From assembly GCA_035048815.1 (NCBI GenBank), contig JAUCBN010000014.1, positions 21,311,501 through 21,375,500 of the forward strand: a stretch of DNA of 64,000 bases, in the 5' to 3' direction. The notes below the pieces were generated by a model that ran no database searches, was not told the DNA's origin, and saw nothing but the letters and a program-made list of their open reading frames with translations. Source of the stretch: Abelmoschus esculentus. Lineage: Eukaryota > Streptophyta > Magnoliopsida > Malvales > Malvaceae. This document shows, piece by piece, positions 38,649 to 51,070 of the stretch. The translations under genes were made by a program, and so were the position numbers. Every line of letters begins with the position of its first letter. Within the stretch, counting starts at the first letter, position 1.

Positions 38649-39611
38649 ATGGGTACTTTAGTGGGGCATGTTGCACCAGGTTTTGCCTTCTTTGCACTTG
38701 GTTTATGGCACCTTTTCAACCACGTCAAGCTCCATGCTATAAACCCAAATTCCTACACATCTTTCCCATGGTTCCCCACGTCAAAATTTAGGTACTTGGA
38801 GCTTGTTTTGATCATGGTTTGCTCATCAATCTCCATATCAATGGAACTCTTCATCGGCCCTGAGAAACACCATCCGTTCGATACGGACGGAACAATCCCG
38901 TCGAACCATCTACACAACTTCGAACACTCGGCAATATCGGCGACGTTCTTCACCTACGCTGCTTTCGCTATCGTCGTCGATAAGGCCATCAACATAAACC
39001 CCATTGCTAAGTTTAGCTTAACGCAGCTCCTCGGAGCCGTTGCCTTTGCTCAGCAGCTGTTTTTATTTCACCTTCACTCAGCTGACCACATGGGAGTCGA
39101 GGGACAATACCATTTTCTCCTACAAAGTGTCATTGTGGTGTGTTTAGCCACTACCCTAATGGGAATAGGGTACCCTAAGAGCTTCCTAGTGAGCTTTACT
39201 AGATCTTTAAGCATATTGTACCAAGGCTTATGGCTTATGGTCATGGGGTACATGCTTTGGACGCCGAAGTTAATTCCGAAAGGCTGTTTTATCCATTTCG
39301 AGGAGGGTCACCAAGTGGTTCGATGCTCGAGCGATACTATGCTTCATCGAGCTAAATCTTTGGTGAATATTGGATTCAGTTGGACCTTGATTGGTGTCAC
39401 CATTTTTGCTATGTGTTTCTATTTGATTTTGCTCAAGTTCTCTGGGGAAAAGGTTGAGTATTCCACATTGGCACACCATGAAGAAGAGAAATTTGAGCTT
39501 GTTGATGATGATGATGTGGAATTACAAAAGTGTGAAAGCAAATTACATGGTGAGCCTAAAAGCTTCATTCATATGGATAAAGGGTATGGGGTTATGGACA
39601 TAGAAAGGTAG
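38649..39611 (+). CDS. TMEM45/DUF716 family multi-pass membrane protein
   Basis: Intronless, 320 aa, start MGTLVGHVAPGFAFFALGLW, which is the usual start of plant DUF716 proteins. About seven to eight hydrophobic segments can be seen, including the N-terminal GFAFFALGLWHLF, LELVLIMVCSSISISMELFI, ISATFFTYAAFAIVV, LLGAVAFAQQLFLFHLHS, LLQSVIVVCLATTLMGIGY, LYQGLWLMVMGYMLW and WTLIGVTIFAMCFYLILLKF. His-rich loops (GPEKHHPF, HLHNFEHS) and FHLHSADHMGVEGQYH are hallmarks of the family. The C-terminal tail is acidic (VDDDDVELQ) and faces one side of the membrane. Biochemical function is unknown; some plant members were described as induced by pathogens. No truncation seen. Confidence 0.9.
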   Translation: MGTLVGHVAPGFAFFALGLWHLFNHVKLHAINPNSYTSFPWFPTSKFRYLELVLIMVCSSISISMELFIGPEKHHPFDTDGTIPSNHLHNFEHSAISATFFTYAAFAIVVDKAININPIAKFSLTQLLGAVAFAQQLFLFHLHSADHMGVEGQYHFLLQSVIVVCLATTLMGIGYPKSFLVSFTRSLSILYQGLWLMVMGYMLWTPKLIPKGCFIHFEEGHQVVRCSSDTMLHRAKSLVNIGFSWTLIGVTIFAMCFYLILLKFSGEKVEYSTLAHHEEEKFELVDDDDVELQKCESKLHGEPKSFIHMDKGYGVMDIER

Positions 39612-41779
39612 ATTTACATGGGTCAAGTAGGTGAATTTGTGCACAAAGCTTTCGTTTTTTTAGGGTTGAATTTATCTCACTTTGGTCTAAATTAAGCTTT
39701 GCAAAAATTTGGGGGCTTAATGACACAACAAGAAAATGTCTGAATTCATAGGGTTTGGGTTAGAGGGTGATTTCATTGTGATTTGTATGTATACAAGTTT
39801 ACGAAAGTTACAAATTTGTATAATATGATCTCTTGAAAGCAACAAGTTCAATATTCTATTTGATTTGTTTCGGGTTTAATTTTTTAATATATATTTATAT
39901 CATGTTTCGAGTAGTTATATAACTTTATTCCATATCTATTTATATATAATCAAAATCATATTCATATTATTTTAATTTTACACGACCGAAAGAGTATGAC
40001 AGAGAATGTGTATTTTTTAAATAAATGAATAAACGAAGTAGCTTTCTCTGTATACGTTTTCCCAAGCAAGAAATCCCTCCCCACACTGTCTTTTTAATTC
40101 ATTTCCATTTCTTCCAAGAAATGATTTTGATTCTGCCACCTTGTCTTATCCATAATTTTGTAGAGTTTCCCAAGTAGGTTTGAATTTTGCCATCAACATC
40201 CTGTCACACAATTTTATTTATAAAGAATCCAATTAATAATTAAATGTTGACTTATGTAATCATAACAACATTTGAAGTTTAAAGTTCAATTTTTTTCGAT
40301 ATTATTTAATAGAAAAGACTCCGACGGTAAATACAAGTGGTGGAGCTTAGAAGGGAAGAGATTAAGGGACATAACCCCTAAAATTTAAAAATTAAAATCT
40401 AATCTTTATTTTAAAAAAATTATACTAAACTTTAAAATTTTAAATATTTTTAATTAAAATTTTCTCATATATTTTTAAAAAATATAAAACTTAAATGACT
40501 CTTACATTAAATTCAATCAGTGATAAATATAACTACAAATATACCTTCAGTGGATGTTCTTTTACTACTCTATTGATGGTGACTGGTGATAATGATAATG
40601 GGGGGAAATGCAAATCACAAGTCGTGTCAAACTTGAATTTCCCACACTCAAGACAGGAGATTACTTGAGGATACGAATACTAGTATTAATTAAGAAATCT
40701 TGTCTTAAACGTAGATCACGTGGCATTTCTACGACTCAAGGCTGACAAGAAAGTTCAAAGTTCAGACGAAAACGTAAAAAACGAACGAGATTCATGTGAA
40801 ATCGAGTTGGAATTTTAAAAATATTATTATTAAATAATTATAAATTTTAAATATGAATTATAAAATGGATATATACTTAAACAAAAACATATTTATCTAA
40901 ATAAAATTTATAAAACATTATCACTCCCCTTAATAGTTAGATAATGAATTTGATCAAATTAACATCCATCGATTATGTTGATTAACTATTTTGAATAATG
41001 AATTTAATCGAATAAAGTTTAAAAGTTAAAAAACAATTATACATTTATTCTGTTTAAAATAAATCAATTCCTTAGTTTAATTATAAATATTAGATTCTTT
41101 ATCATCCAAACCGACAAATATAGTATATGAGACTCTTTAATCATTTTCCCCCGAAGGTAATATGAACGCCTATGATTATGAATCGTTGTAGCTTTGTTGT
41201 GCATGCAGACCAGGAGGCAGCTGACCAACAAAAATATGATTTGGTCAGCAAATGGATACCCAAACACAAAATCATACACTTCAAAAATGGAAGTTCATGG
41301 TGCCTTGTTAGTCATTAGGATGGTGACTAGGGACTACGATTGGAAATTTCTTAATCTTATTAAATATTTAATCTCAAAAATTAGTAGCAGAAGGATAGTT
41401 TATTAAACTAACAAGGACCTAAAATGTTACTAAACCAAAAATTTTAAAAAGGTACAAAATCCCCTTTAGCTCTGATTTAAACCCCATGTGATTCAATCAA
41501 TCTAAACTCAAATCCTATCTGTATCTGACCTGAATGGTTCATAAAACATCAATCTTAACTCACTCGACCCGAACAAAATCTAAGACAAACCAAAACTATC
41601 CAAACCACACCAACCCATCCAATTACTAATCTAATCTATAATGAGTAAGCAGAGGCAATAGATGCATACAAAATCAGCAAAGAGATTAGACATTTTCTCG
41701 GATAACATCTTCAAACACAGTATAAATCTTTGATATTTAATATCATGATTATGACTGTCAAAAACAAATGAATCAAAAT
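39612..41779. other. Intergenic region, no gene recognised
   Basis: The first 250 bp are probably the 3' UTR of the TMEM45-like gene. The rest is AT-rich with short open frames (for example near 41194-41406) that resemble nothing I know and lack splice support. Confidence 0.5.
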
Positions 41780-43505
41780 GATGACTACCTACCTGGTGTT
41801 GACTGTTGAGATGACCCAGGGACAGATGTGGGAGAGAATGGATCATAAACTGGAAAATCAAGGGTTAGGAGTTGAGAAATTTCCCGGCCTAGGTGGCAGA
41901 CTGGGTAGTGGCAGACTGGGTAGTGATGTTGATGTCGCAATGAATGCTCCGACCTGGGCCCATATTGGGTGTTTGGGGTACAGGAACAAAGTTTCCGAAT
42001 CCCATTTGTGGAACTGGAGCTGCATTGGCGACGGGACCGGTGCCTGGGAATGCTGGAGGTCTCGGTGGCCGAGGGAACATTTGCATTACTAGTTGGGGAG
42101 TAGAATTGGACACACCAAACAGGAAAGATGGAGGTTGTTGTTGAACTGCTGATAGGGCCTAGGGGGGGGATAGAGCATGCAGATTTGCAACTTCACTGTC
42201 GGGTCTTGGACTTGGAACCATTGGATAGGCTGGAAAGTGAAATTCAAGGAATTTGAATGTTGTGATCTCGCGGGTATTGGTGCTGTTTGATTTATGGGAG
42301 CAAAATTTGGCATGTTTCCAGGAATAGAACCAGAAGGTCCTCTTGGCAGAGATGGTGATAATAACATAAGCGGCACTTGTGAGATAATTGGTCTCGGTAA
42401 CATTGCTGGATTTAGAGATGGAATCAGTGGAAATGACAGGTAAAGAGGACTGAATTGTTGGTGGTACAGGCATAGGTACTGAAACTGTTGTTGGACTTAA
42501 ACAAGACGATAATGCAGGAATAGACCCTAGTGGAGAACCAGGAGGAAAATCCAAAGAAGGATGATTAACAGACACACTGGTTAATAGAGGACCGGACTTC
42601 CCTGGTGAAAAAAGTTGATAAGATGTTAGGATGGGCAGAAGAACCTGATGCAACTGGTCACGGAACTCCAGGACAAGGCACCTGGGAAATAACTGCAGGT
42701 AGAGTCACTTGCCCTCAAACCTAGGGATGCAGATGCGGCTGACCAGAGAGATGAGCTTCCTGCAGGCATCAATGGTTTTGTGCCAGGGAGTAGTAGCCCC
42801 AGAGCTTGGGGCTGGCTTCCAGTAAGTGGTACAGAAGATAAATTGCTAGGTTGAGTAGACGGAGGATTTGGGTTCGGGACAAGAAAATTTTGAGGATCAG
42901 TATGACCCAAAGGATGCATCGGAGGCATATATGTCTGTGGTAATACTTGTCTTGGAAGCTGAGGACTGGATAAAACAATGGATGAGTCTTGAATAATTGT
43001 ATTGAATCCAGCTGCAGGAGCTGGTGGAGGCCCAAAGAATGAAGACATGTTTGAAGGTGACTGTGGAGGTACAGGACTGTTGACACTTGGTGCAGAAAGA
43101 TTCAGCGTCATAGAGCTGGTAGGGAACCATGAATTGTAGTATTGAAACTGCCCTTGAGGAGATGCCGGTGTAAGTTGCGGTACTTTCTGATTTACAGCAG
43201 ATTCAGTCTCCCGTGATACAGCTGTGTCAGGTGTTCGACTAAGAGCACTCCCATTATTCCCAGATATTGCAGGCACAGAACCAGTGCCAAATAGTTATTT
43301 TCATAAATCAGTAGCAATAAATATCATTTCTTTATCTTCATTTTGTTGGAGAGTTTTTCTTGATGTTCAGTGCAATGAACTCAATCAGTGTCACTGCTCC
43401 ATCAACTTTCTCGAACGTGTCAGCTGATAGACAAACAAACAACTCCTCATAAGCATCCTGGGACCTGGGTTTCATTACCATCAGGAGTAGAAATTTCAAC
43501 CTGAC
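41780..43505 (-). pseudogene. Decayed proline-rich KH-type (SF1/BBP-like) gene
   Basis: A minus-strand coding-like region split over all three frames. From high to low coordinates: AYEELFVCLSADTFEKVDGA (about 43377-43458), which resembles the end of a KH/QUA2 segment of SF1/BBP-type RNA-binding proteins; a 216-aa Pro/Ser/Gln-rich frame (42626-43276: FFGPPPAPAAGFNTI, MPPMHPLGHTDPQNF); then 42159-42653 (FPPGSPLGSIPALSS), 42089-42403 (LPRGPSGSIPGNMPNF), and 41889-42113 (NSTPQLVMQMFPRPPRPP, GFGNFVPVPQTPN). At least four frame changes and several stops interrupt it. A donor-like CAG|GTAGGT at the 3' side near 41790 suggests it was not a processed copy. A KH-protein origin is inferred from memory of plant homologues; it could be another proline-rich RNA-binding protein. 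A 15-bp tandem repeat at 41895-41924 lies within it. Confidence 0.55.
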
Positions 43506-44014
43506 GACAAAACACTAGCTATAGGGCAAGAATGATTAATTGAAGCATTCACCATGCATATAATTAAGGTAGATCTTAAGTGAGAAAATGAAAGTGTCGG
43601 GCGTAATAATTTTTATAACAATTTTATACAATTTCATTTTAACTTTATTTTATTTTGTCTTGTGTTAGAAAAATTCAGATAAAGGAGGTGTCAAACAAGA
43701 AAACAAATGAAGAAAACGTTGTGAATTTTGATTAAGCGATTCAGCTAGAGTAGTCGGTTATAATAAATTTATGTAGTATCCGATTAAGATTTATAAATTT
43801 ATTAAATATTAATTATTATAAAAAAAACTATAATTGAAATATTTTAATTATGCAAAAAAAAAAATTGACATTTAGTAGGTGCAATAAAATATAAGTTAAA
43901 AATAAAATGGATAATGATTTTGGATAGGCATGTTGATAACCTCCATAAAAGCTATGCAACAGTCATTTCTTCTCCACTTTCCTTTCTTTTCTTCCTTAGT
44001 GTGAGGAAACAATA
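43506..44014 (+). promoter_or_regulatory. Upstream region of lipid-transfer protein gene
   Basis: AT-rich. A TATA-like CCATAAAAGC near 43942 lies about 70 bp before the ATG at 44015, followed by a CT-rich leader. No other feature. Confidence 0.45.
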
Positions 44015-45582
44015 ATGGAGTCCAAACCTCAAGCTTCCACACTCTCAACGATATTCCTCCTGATGATGCTCGGTTTCGCGAGCTCAGATATCAACCAAGA
44101 CAAAGCCGAGTGTTCGAATCAGGTGACAGGGCTGGCTCCGTGCCTGCCGTACGTCGAAGGCGAGGCGAAAGCGCCGACCGTAGACTGCTGCAGCGGCCTC
44201 AAACAGGTGCTGGACAAGAGCAAGAAATGCCTGTGTTTGTTGATCAAAGACATAGACGATCCCAGCCTCGGGCTCAAGATCAACGCCACGTTCGCCGTCT
44301 CTCTTCCCGCCACTTGCGGCGTCACTGTTAACTTCACGGATTGCATCTGTAAGTGAACAAAACGGTTTTTATTAAGGGTTTAACTACGGATTTACTCCCT
44401 TTACTAATGTTATCCATTTAAGGGGAGTTTGTATCCTTGCCCTCAAGAAATTTGGACATTTCTATTAAGCTACCAAGAGGTTTTGAAAAGTTCAGTTTGA
44501 CCGTCCAATTTTTTGGGAAAGTTTCATTAAAACTTGAAATTTTTTTAAATTTTAATTAAAACTCTAAATCTTTTAGAAAATTTCATTAACTATCTTAAAA
44601 TATTTTTACTCTTAATCTATAATTTGAGCGTTCAATTTGCTTTTGATATCGTTTTATGTAATTGTGTGTGATTTCAGCCTTACTGCACCTGGCTCCCAAT
44701 TCCCAAGAAGCAAAGCTATTTGAAGGTTATCAAAAGCTGAGAAAAGGGAGTTCAGGAGTTGCAACTAATCCATCATCGACCATCGGTAATGGATATAGAG
44801 GTGGGCATTCGATTCAATCGAATTTAATTAAGTTAATGGATATAATTTAAATTTTGTTTGAATATGTTTTGATTTTATAAATTCAAGTTGAGTTATTCGA
44901 GTTTTTATTTAAATTTATAACATTATTATATTAATTATTTTTAACTTAAACATTTTTTTATAGCTATATATTATAAAAGTACCACTTACATGGTATAAAA
45001 CTATATTAGTTTAATATTAATTTTAGACCATTAGATGATAGTAATAAATGATTAAAATTATTTTATTATTTTTTTAAGTGATAATTTTTATATTTTTCTA
45101 CTATTAATCTTATATATCTATTGTCATAAAATAAATAAAACTGAAGAACTCCACTCAAACTTATAAACTAATCTATTAATTATTAAAAAATTAATTATTC
45201 AAATTATTTGAGCATTTAGTAAATAGTTTTGGTGAAAAAATATCATTCATTTTAAAAAATAAATTTAATTTGTTTTGTCTACAAAACGTATGATATTTCA
45301 AAAAATAAAAAAATACATTTTATAAGTTAAAGTCGACTAGATTAGTACACCTTTTTATTAAAAATTACATTTAATACAATTATTAAATAGGATATGCATG
45401 ATAAATGGTACCACTTTTTCTCCTTTGGCTTTGACATGTCTGTAGGAAACTCCACTACTACCGTTGATGCACACAAAAGCGATGGAGGCAATGGACAGAA
45501 GTGGTCGGGCATAGGCATTGAGGTGGCTTTGGGAGTTTCCCTTTGGATTTTCATCACACATCAAAACTTGGGTGTGTCTTGA
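44015..45582 (+). CDS. GPI-anchored non-specific lipid-transfer protein, YLS3-like
   Basis: Three exons, 44015-44348, 44678-44785 and 45446-45582, give 192 aa. N-terminal signal peptide (TIFLLMMLGFASS, cut near residue 24). The eight-cysteine motif is complete: C33, C43, C58, C59, C72, C74, C101, C110, spaced C-9-C-14-CC-12-C-1-C-26-C-8-C. Conserved YLS3-subgroup text: LAPCLPYV, APTVDCCSGLKQVL, CLCLLIKDIDDPSLGLKINA and SLLHLAPNS. The C-terminus, read only after the second splice, ends in a hydrophobic tail (IGIEVALGVSLWIFI) after a small-residue region, as expected for GPI anchoring. The family carries lipids at the cell surface and acts in cuticle or wall assembly. Reading straight through the first donor stops after CICK at 44356, so splicing is needed for the anchored form. 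Confidence 0.9.
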
Positions 45583-46416
45583 TGGAATGTACAAACTGGT
45601 AGTATTGGACTATTGGTAATAAAAAAGAGTGGTACAGGAAGGATTGTTATTTTTAATCAAAGTTGACCAGGTTATGGGTTAGTTATAGAGTTATATTTTA
45701 GTTTAATTAATTATAGTAATTGTAATTTAAATTTTAAATTTCCACTTAAAATAGTATAATGATATAATCTGATATAAAAAATAAATTTATAATTTATGTA
45801 TGATAAAATTTGCCATAATAAATCTGAAAATCACAAGTGCTGCACTGCTACACTTAGATTATCGTTAATTGGTAAAAAAATGTTTTTAGATATTTTTATA
45901 CGTATTGTTATGTTTGTACTTGTTTATTTATATTTGTATTACAATTTTTTTTTATTTTACGTATAATTTTCGTATATTTTCATAATAAATATAAAGTTTG
46001 TGTAAAGATCAACATATACGATGATTAGATTTCTATATTATATATTCTCCTAGTTTGATTATAGAGAATAAAACTCATTTCTTTTTCTTTTTAAATTGAG
46101 AACGACGAAATAAATATATTTGATAGTAAAATTAGAAATTAATTAAAAAAAATAAAAAAGAGAAAAATTTATGCTCAATTATTAAAATAAAGGAGTCTCT
46201 GCTCCATTTCCAATCCTTTTACGAGGAAAGTGTTGGAAACAATTAAAAAAATAGATAAAAGAAGAAAGCTCCGTCTCTATCTTTCACAAAAGCATTGGGC
46301 TCTTCACCAGCGCTTCATTTCTTTCCCCTTGACCCTGTCCTAGGTCTCTCTACAGAAATCTCTTGAATAATTCCCATTTAGGGGGAATTTAGGGATCTAG
46401 GGTTACAATAGAAGAA
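45583..46416. other. Intergenic region and PP2A promoter/leader
   Basis: AT-rich to about 46200. The sequence at 46260-46416 (CT-rich, TTTCCCCTTGACCC, then TCTAGGGTTACA) looks like the PP2A 5' UTR. No gene. Confidence 0.5.
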
Positions 46417-49400
46417 ATGATGGGGTCTTCGGTGGATTCTAACTCGAATGGGAACCTGGACGACCAGATTGCGCAGCTAATGCAGTGCAAGCCATTATTG
46501 GAACAAGAGGTATGGCTGGTTCTTGTCCCCCCCCCCCCCCCCCCCCCCCTCTTTTTCTCTTTACACTCGTAACTAGTTCAAACGGATCTGTTTGGAGTTA
46601 ATTGTTTCACCGCTTGATCTGGGCTTTCTTTTGGCTACCGGTCCATTTTTTCTCTCTCGAGTATTTCTAGATATTGGATCAGATCTATTCTATTCTCTGG
46701 ATATTGGATTGAATTTTCATTTTTCTTTCTTTCTTTCATGCCATTGTGCACATGCATACACCTTAAAAGACGACGGACATCTTTCATTTCCTTCAATCAA
46801 GAAAAGAAGAAAACTAATGTGTCTTTTTGAAGTAGAATGATAATGTGTTTATACTACCTGTTGTGGTGCGAGTGTGGGGAACTTCATCGTTTCCCTTTCT
46901 TTAAAATAATAATAAATTTTATTTCGAAGTTATCGTTACCTGACATTATTTTCGATGAACTTGTGAATTAGGTTAGGGTGTTATGCGATAAGGCTAAGGA
47001 GATACTGATGGATGAAAGCAATGTTCAGGTGTGCTTTATCATATGATTCATCCACTACCTCTGTCAACACACTTTTATTCTGTTTCTATTAGTTTTATCT
47101 CAAGATAATGTTTCTATTAGTTTATGCTCTTAAATCCATTTGGTTTCCATATTTGAGCTTCCTAATACATCTTGTCTTTAGGTATATGATTAAAAATTAG
47201 TTGGTTTTTCTCGTCTATTTTCTTATTCTGCTATAGTTTTGTTTCTACGGATGGTAAGGTTTCCCTTTTCATTTACTGGAACCAGAAATGTATGGATCTC
47301 TTATTTAAATCTCTGCTTTTTTTTTTTTTTTATGATGACTTAAGGTACAAAAAGAATAGTTTGTTTGCTCTATGGTTGGACTGAGTATGACTTGAATGTT
47401 TGTGTTTCATGCAAGACAGCCTGTTAAAAGTCCTGTTACAATATGCGGTGACATTCATGGGCAGTTTCATGATCTTGCTGAGCTTTTTCGAATTGGAGGG
47501 AAGGTAAAGTTTCTGGTTCAAGTCGCATTTTTATGTTTCAAATGTGATGCTAACTGTGATGAACTATTTGCAATGCATGTGGTATTTTGTTCTGTCTGGT
47601 GTTCAACAAACATTCATAGATCACAAGTGTCATTTGCATCCAATTATAATTCTGTGCAATAGATTTCCATACTTTGTGGGATGGGATAAATGGACTATCA
47701 CTATGTTTCAATGACTTTTGATTTTTAACGTTTAGTTTTTGCTGCAAATTTTCTTATCAGTGTCCAGATACAAACTACTTGTTCATGGGAGATTATGTTG
47801 ATCGTGGTTACTATTCGGTTGAAACTGTAACGGTAAGTATGAATTTTCTATCTTTGATTTCCAGCTTTTTAGACATTTCATGTTGACAGTTTTTTTCCCT
47901 TCTTTTTCCTGTTTATGTTCTTTTTTCTAGTAATAGTTCTATATATGAATCCTTAGCATATCAACCTTTTTCTTGGTTATGTTTCACATCAACCTTAATC
48001 GATTTAAGTTCATCATGTTTGGTTTTAGTTGCAACTCATGATTTACTTGTAATTGGTTTTGTTCAGCTTTTGGTAGCGCTCAAAGTGCGTTACCCCCAAC
48101 GGATAACCATCTTGAGGGGAAATCATGAGAGCCGTCAGGTATGTTTTTTCCTAAATTATTGTTCATGATGTATGTTTCAGTTCTGAATTGCTTGTGAGAG
48201 CTTATTAAGCTTTTTATAAGCTGCTGTGTGTAGGAAAAAAAGAATTTTCATCATTATCCATTCTCGTTTAAACTTATTTATCCAGTTGGATATATATAAT
48301 TTAAATTCTTATAATTGTTTTATGTTTAAAATGCAGATTACTCAAGTATATGGGTTTTATGATGAGTGCCTAAGGAAGTGAGTATCTTATAATGTTTGCA
48401 TAGGCTTATTGTCAATGCCAATATACATTAATTTTGAAAGTTCGGATTGAGGTTGGACTTTCTTTATTTCGACTGCAAACTATTGCTTGTGATCTTTCCT
48501 CCCTGTTCTATATTTTCATCAATAGTACAGGGCATTCTGAAACCTGAATGTCACATTTTGTTGTTTTTGATGCATGAACCTATTGTGGCAAACAGATTTT
48601 TTTTAATTGCGTTGTACAGATAAAACAAAGAAAACAAATTTAGAATAAGGACAAGTTGACGTGAGAACTAATTTAAATTATTAGGAGTTTGGTTTAGATG
48701 CATGACATTTTTTTCAATAGCTCCCATATTCTACTTTTTTAACGCAAAGGAACTTCCAGGTAAGCTTTGATAGGGTGGCATGTCAGTTTTCTTAATGAGA
48801 CGTTGGATTTGGAAGTAGGTTATGCCAGTGCAATGGGATATCATCTGTAAATAGTCTTGTTTTGCATGCCGTCACCCAATTTTACACGGTGTATGTAGTT
48901 TTTGGTGCTAGCAAACAGAAATTACTAGATATAATTGTTGATTGAAACTAAAAAGTTGATTATTTTTGCAAAAAAAATAATAAAAATTAAACAGTTAAAA
49001 GGATGGGAACTGCTGGCTTTGTTACTTTATGATACACGCACATACACACATGCTGGCCCTATGATTTTTTTCTTCAAATTTTCAGTTTCTGGATTAGGAA
49101 GCTTCCCTTGAATTAACTTTTTGGTCTTTCTTTGAAGATGTTTTTTTTTTCCATCTTCAGGTATGGCAGCGCCAATGTATGGAAGATCTTTACTGATCTG
49201 TTTGATTATTTTCCACTTACAGCATTGGTTAGTATTTTTTTTTGTGTGTGTAACGTTGTTTAATGACATGTAATGCTATGTGGTTACTCAAGATTAGGTT
49301 ATTAGGACATGCTGTTGGTGATTAGACTCTGTACCACGCACCATCACCAGTCAACTGTTTCTATTTCCACAATGTTTTCGAAAGGCGCACAACGGTTCCT

Positions 49401-50649
49401 TGTTTGCTTCATTTTCAATGGAGTCATTTGTCCGGCATACATCCACAGCTGTGGGCATAGAAGTTCAACCCTATTTGGGAAAACTTGGCTGAAAATTGAT
49501 GTTGGAGACATGCATTGTATCCAACACACACCTCTGAATCAGAGATGTAGATCATCTAGACCACTTATTTACACCATTGATGCAACCTTTAAATTGTAAA
49601 CATAGAGGGTACTAAGGTGAACTATTGGTACTGCCCCATTATTATCGTTTTGTTTTCATCATATGTCCAACGGCCCTAGGATTCGTGTTTTATTATTTTT
49701 CTGTATCCGTCACTAGTAATCTTGCCAGAAACCAACTTAAAGCTTTATTTACACAGTGCTGCTGATGTTCCAACTTCCAACTTTGTTTTAGTTTGACACC
49801 AGAAACCTATCACGGCAATTCTTTTTATGTTTTTTTTATTAATGGTTCTTAGCTTGCTGGCTTTCTGCTGTTTTGAAGGTTGAATCCGAAATTTTCTGTC
49901 TCCATGGTGGGTTGTCTCCATCAATTGAAACACTAGATAACATACGAAACTTTGACCGGGTTCAAGAAGTCCCTCATGAGGGTCCCATGTGCGATCTTTT
50001 GTGGTCTGACCCTGATGACCGTTGCGGTTGGGGTATTTCTCCAAGGGGTGCCGGATATACTTTTGGCCAAGTATATTGTTTTTTTTTTTTTTTTGCTTTC
50101 CTTCATTTTTAGGTCTTTAGCCCTCTCTATTTCTTGGAAATGGTCAAAGGACAATTTTATCTTCCCTTGTAACTTTAATGACATCTTCAGGACATATCCG
50201 AGCAATTTAACCATACAAACAATTTGAAACTGATAGCTAGGGCGCATCAGCTGGTCATGGAAGGATACAACTGGGGTCATGTAAGTACTTCACCTGCTTC
50301 GTCCTGAAATCCTATTTCTTATAAGAGATTTGTGTATCTGATATAATTTCTTCCGCAGGAACAAAAGGTTGTTACTATATTTAGTGCGCCTAATTATTGC
50401 TATCGATGTGGAAACATGGCTTCCATATTGGAAGTCGACGACTGCCAGGGTCATACATTCATTCAGGTAAACTGTTCTCTCTCATAATCAATGCTGCACT
50501 GCACGGAGATCGGCCTGGGCATATGTCTACCCACTCGGATGTACATATTTATATAAACATTAAAAGCTATTCTGTTCAAACAGTTTGAGCCAGCTCCTAG
50601 GAGAGGAGAGCCTGATGTAACCCGGAGGACGCCTGACTACTTCCTATAA
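46417..50649 (+). CDS. PP2AC: Serine/threonine protein phosphatase 2A catalytic subunit
   Basis: Eleven exons (46417-46509, 46972-47028, 47420-47503, 47761-47832, 48067-48138, 48337-48377, 49161-49227, 49879-50070, 50191-50280, 50359-50466, 50584-50649) give 313 aa, the length of the plant PP2A-3/PP2A-4 (subfamily II) isoforms. All metal-binding and catalytic signatures are intact: GDIHG (60-64), [22 protein letters not shown], and [11 protein letters not shown]. The C-terminus RRTPDYFL carries the Leu that is carboxymethylated and the Tyr that is phosphorylated in the family. The N-terminal extension ([17 protein letters not shown]) is the variable part. The enzyme is the catalytic C subunit of the A/B/C holoenzyme and acts in hormone, stress and polarity signalling. 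Two ATGs in tandem open the frame; I take the first. It is tail-to-tail with the next gene. Confidence 0.95.
46527..46549 (+). repeat. Poly-C tract (23 nt) near the donor of PP2A intron 1
   Basis: An uninterrupted run of 23 cytosines begins 17 nt after the first exon's splice donor. Such runs vary in length between alleles and are error-prone in sequencing. Confidence 0.85.
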
Positions 50650-51070
50650 AACAAACACGCATTGAATCGACTAGTCATCGGCAGCTGGTACCCATCAATG
50701 GGATTGCGTCGAGGGCTTTAATAAGTTTTAAGATTAAGATTTGTAATTCGCAATGGTGGGTGGCAGCAAAGCCGTTGTACAAGGCCGATCACCGGTTAGA
50801 ATCCATGGTGGCTGAAGAGCTGACGACTGTTAACTGTTAAGAGGCATCTGTATCTTTTCCAGCAGACGATGTTGGCACTTCATTTATCTATTTTTGTTTT
50901 CAAGAGTCGAAAGATCTGTAGGATGATGCTGAGAACATTTTTCATATATTAATGCTTTTTTCTTTCATTTTCAATGATTGAACATATTCGTACTAGACGT
51001 ATATAGACATAGACATATACAAGTATTTTGAAACTAATCCGAGAAATACCTCAGTTTCTTTCCTCAATAC
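50650..51070. other. Converging 3' UTRs
   Basis: Space between the PP2A stop and the stop of the minus-strand gene. It holds both 3' UTRs; no separate gene seen. Confidence 0.6.

Noticed and set aside
42769..43130. Shorter Leu/His/Cys-rich frames overlapping the proline-rich pseudogene
   Set aside because: Out-of-frame readings of the proline-rich sequence; composition is an artefact of CCN codons read in another frame.
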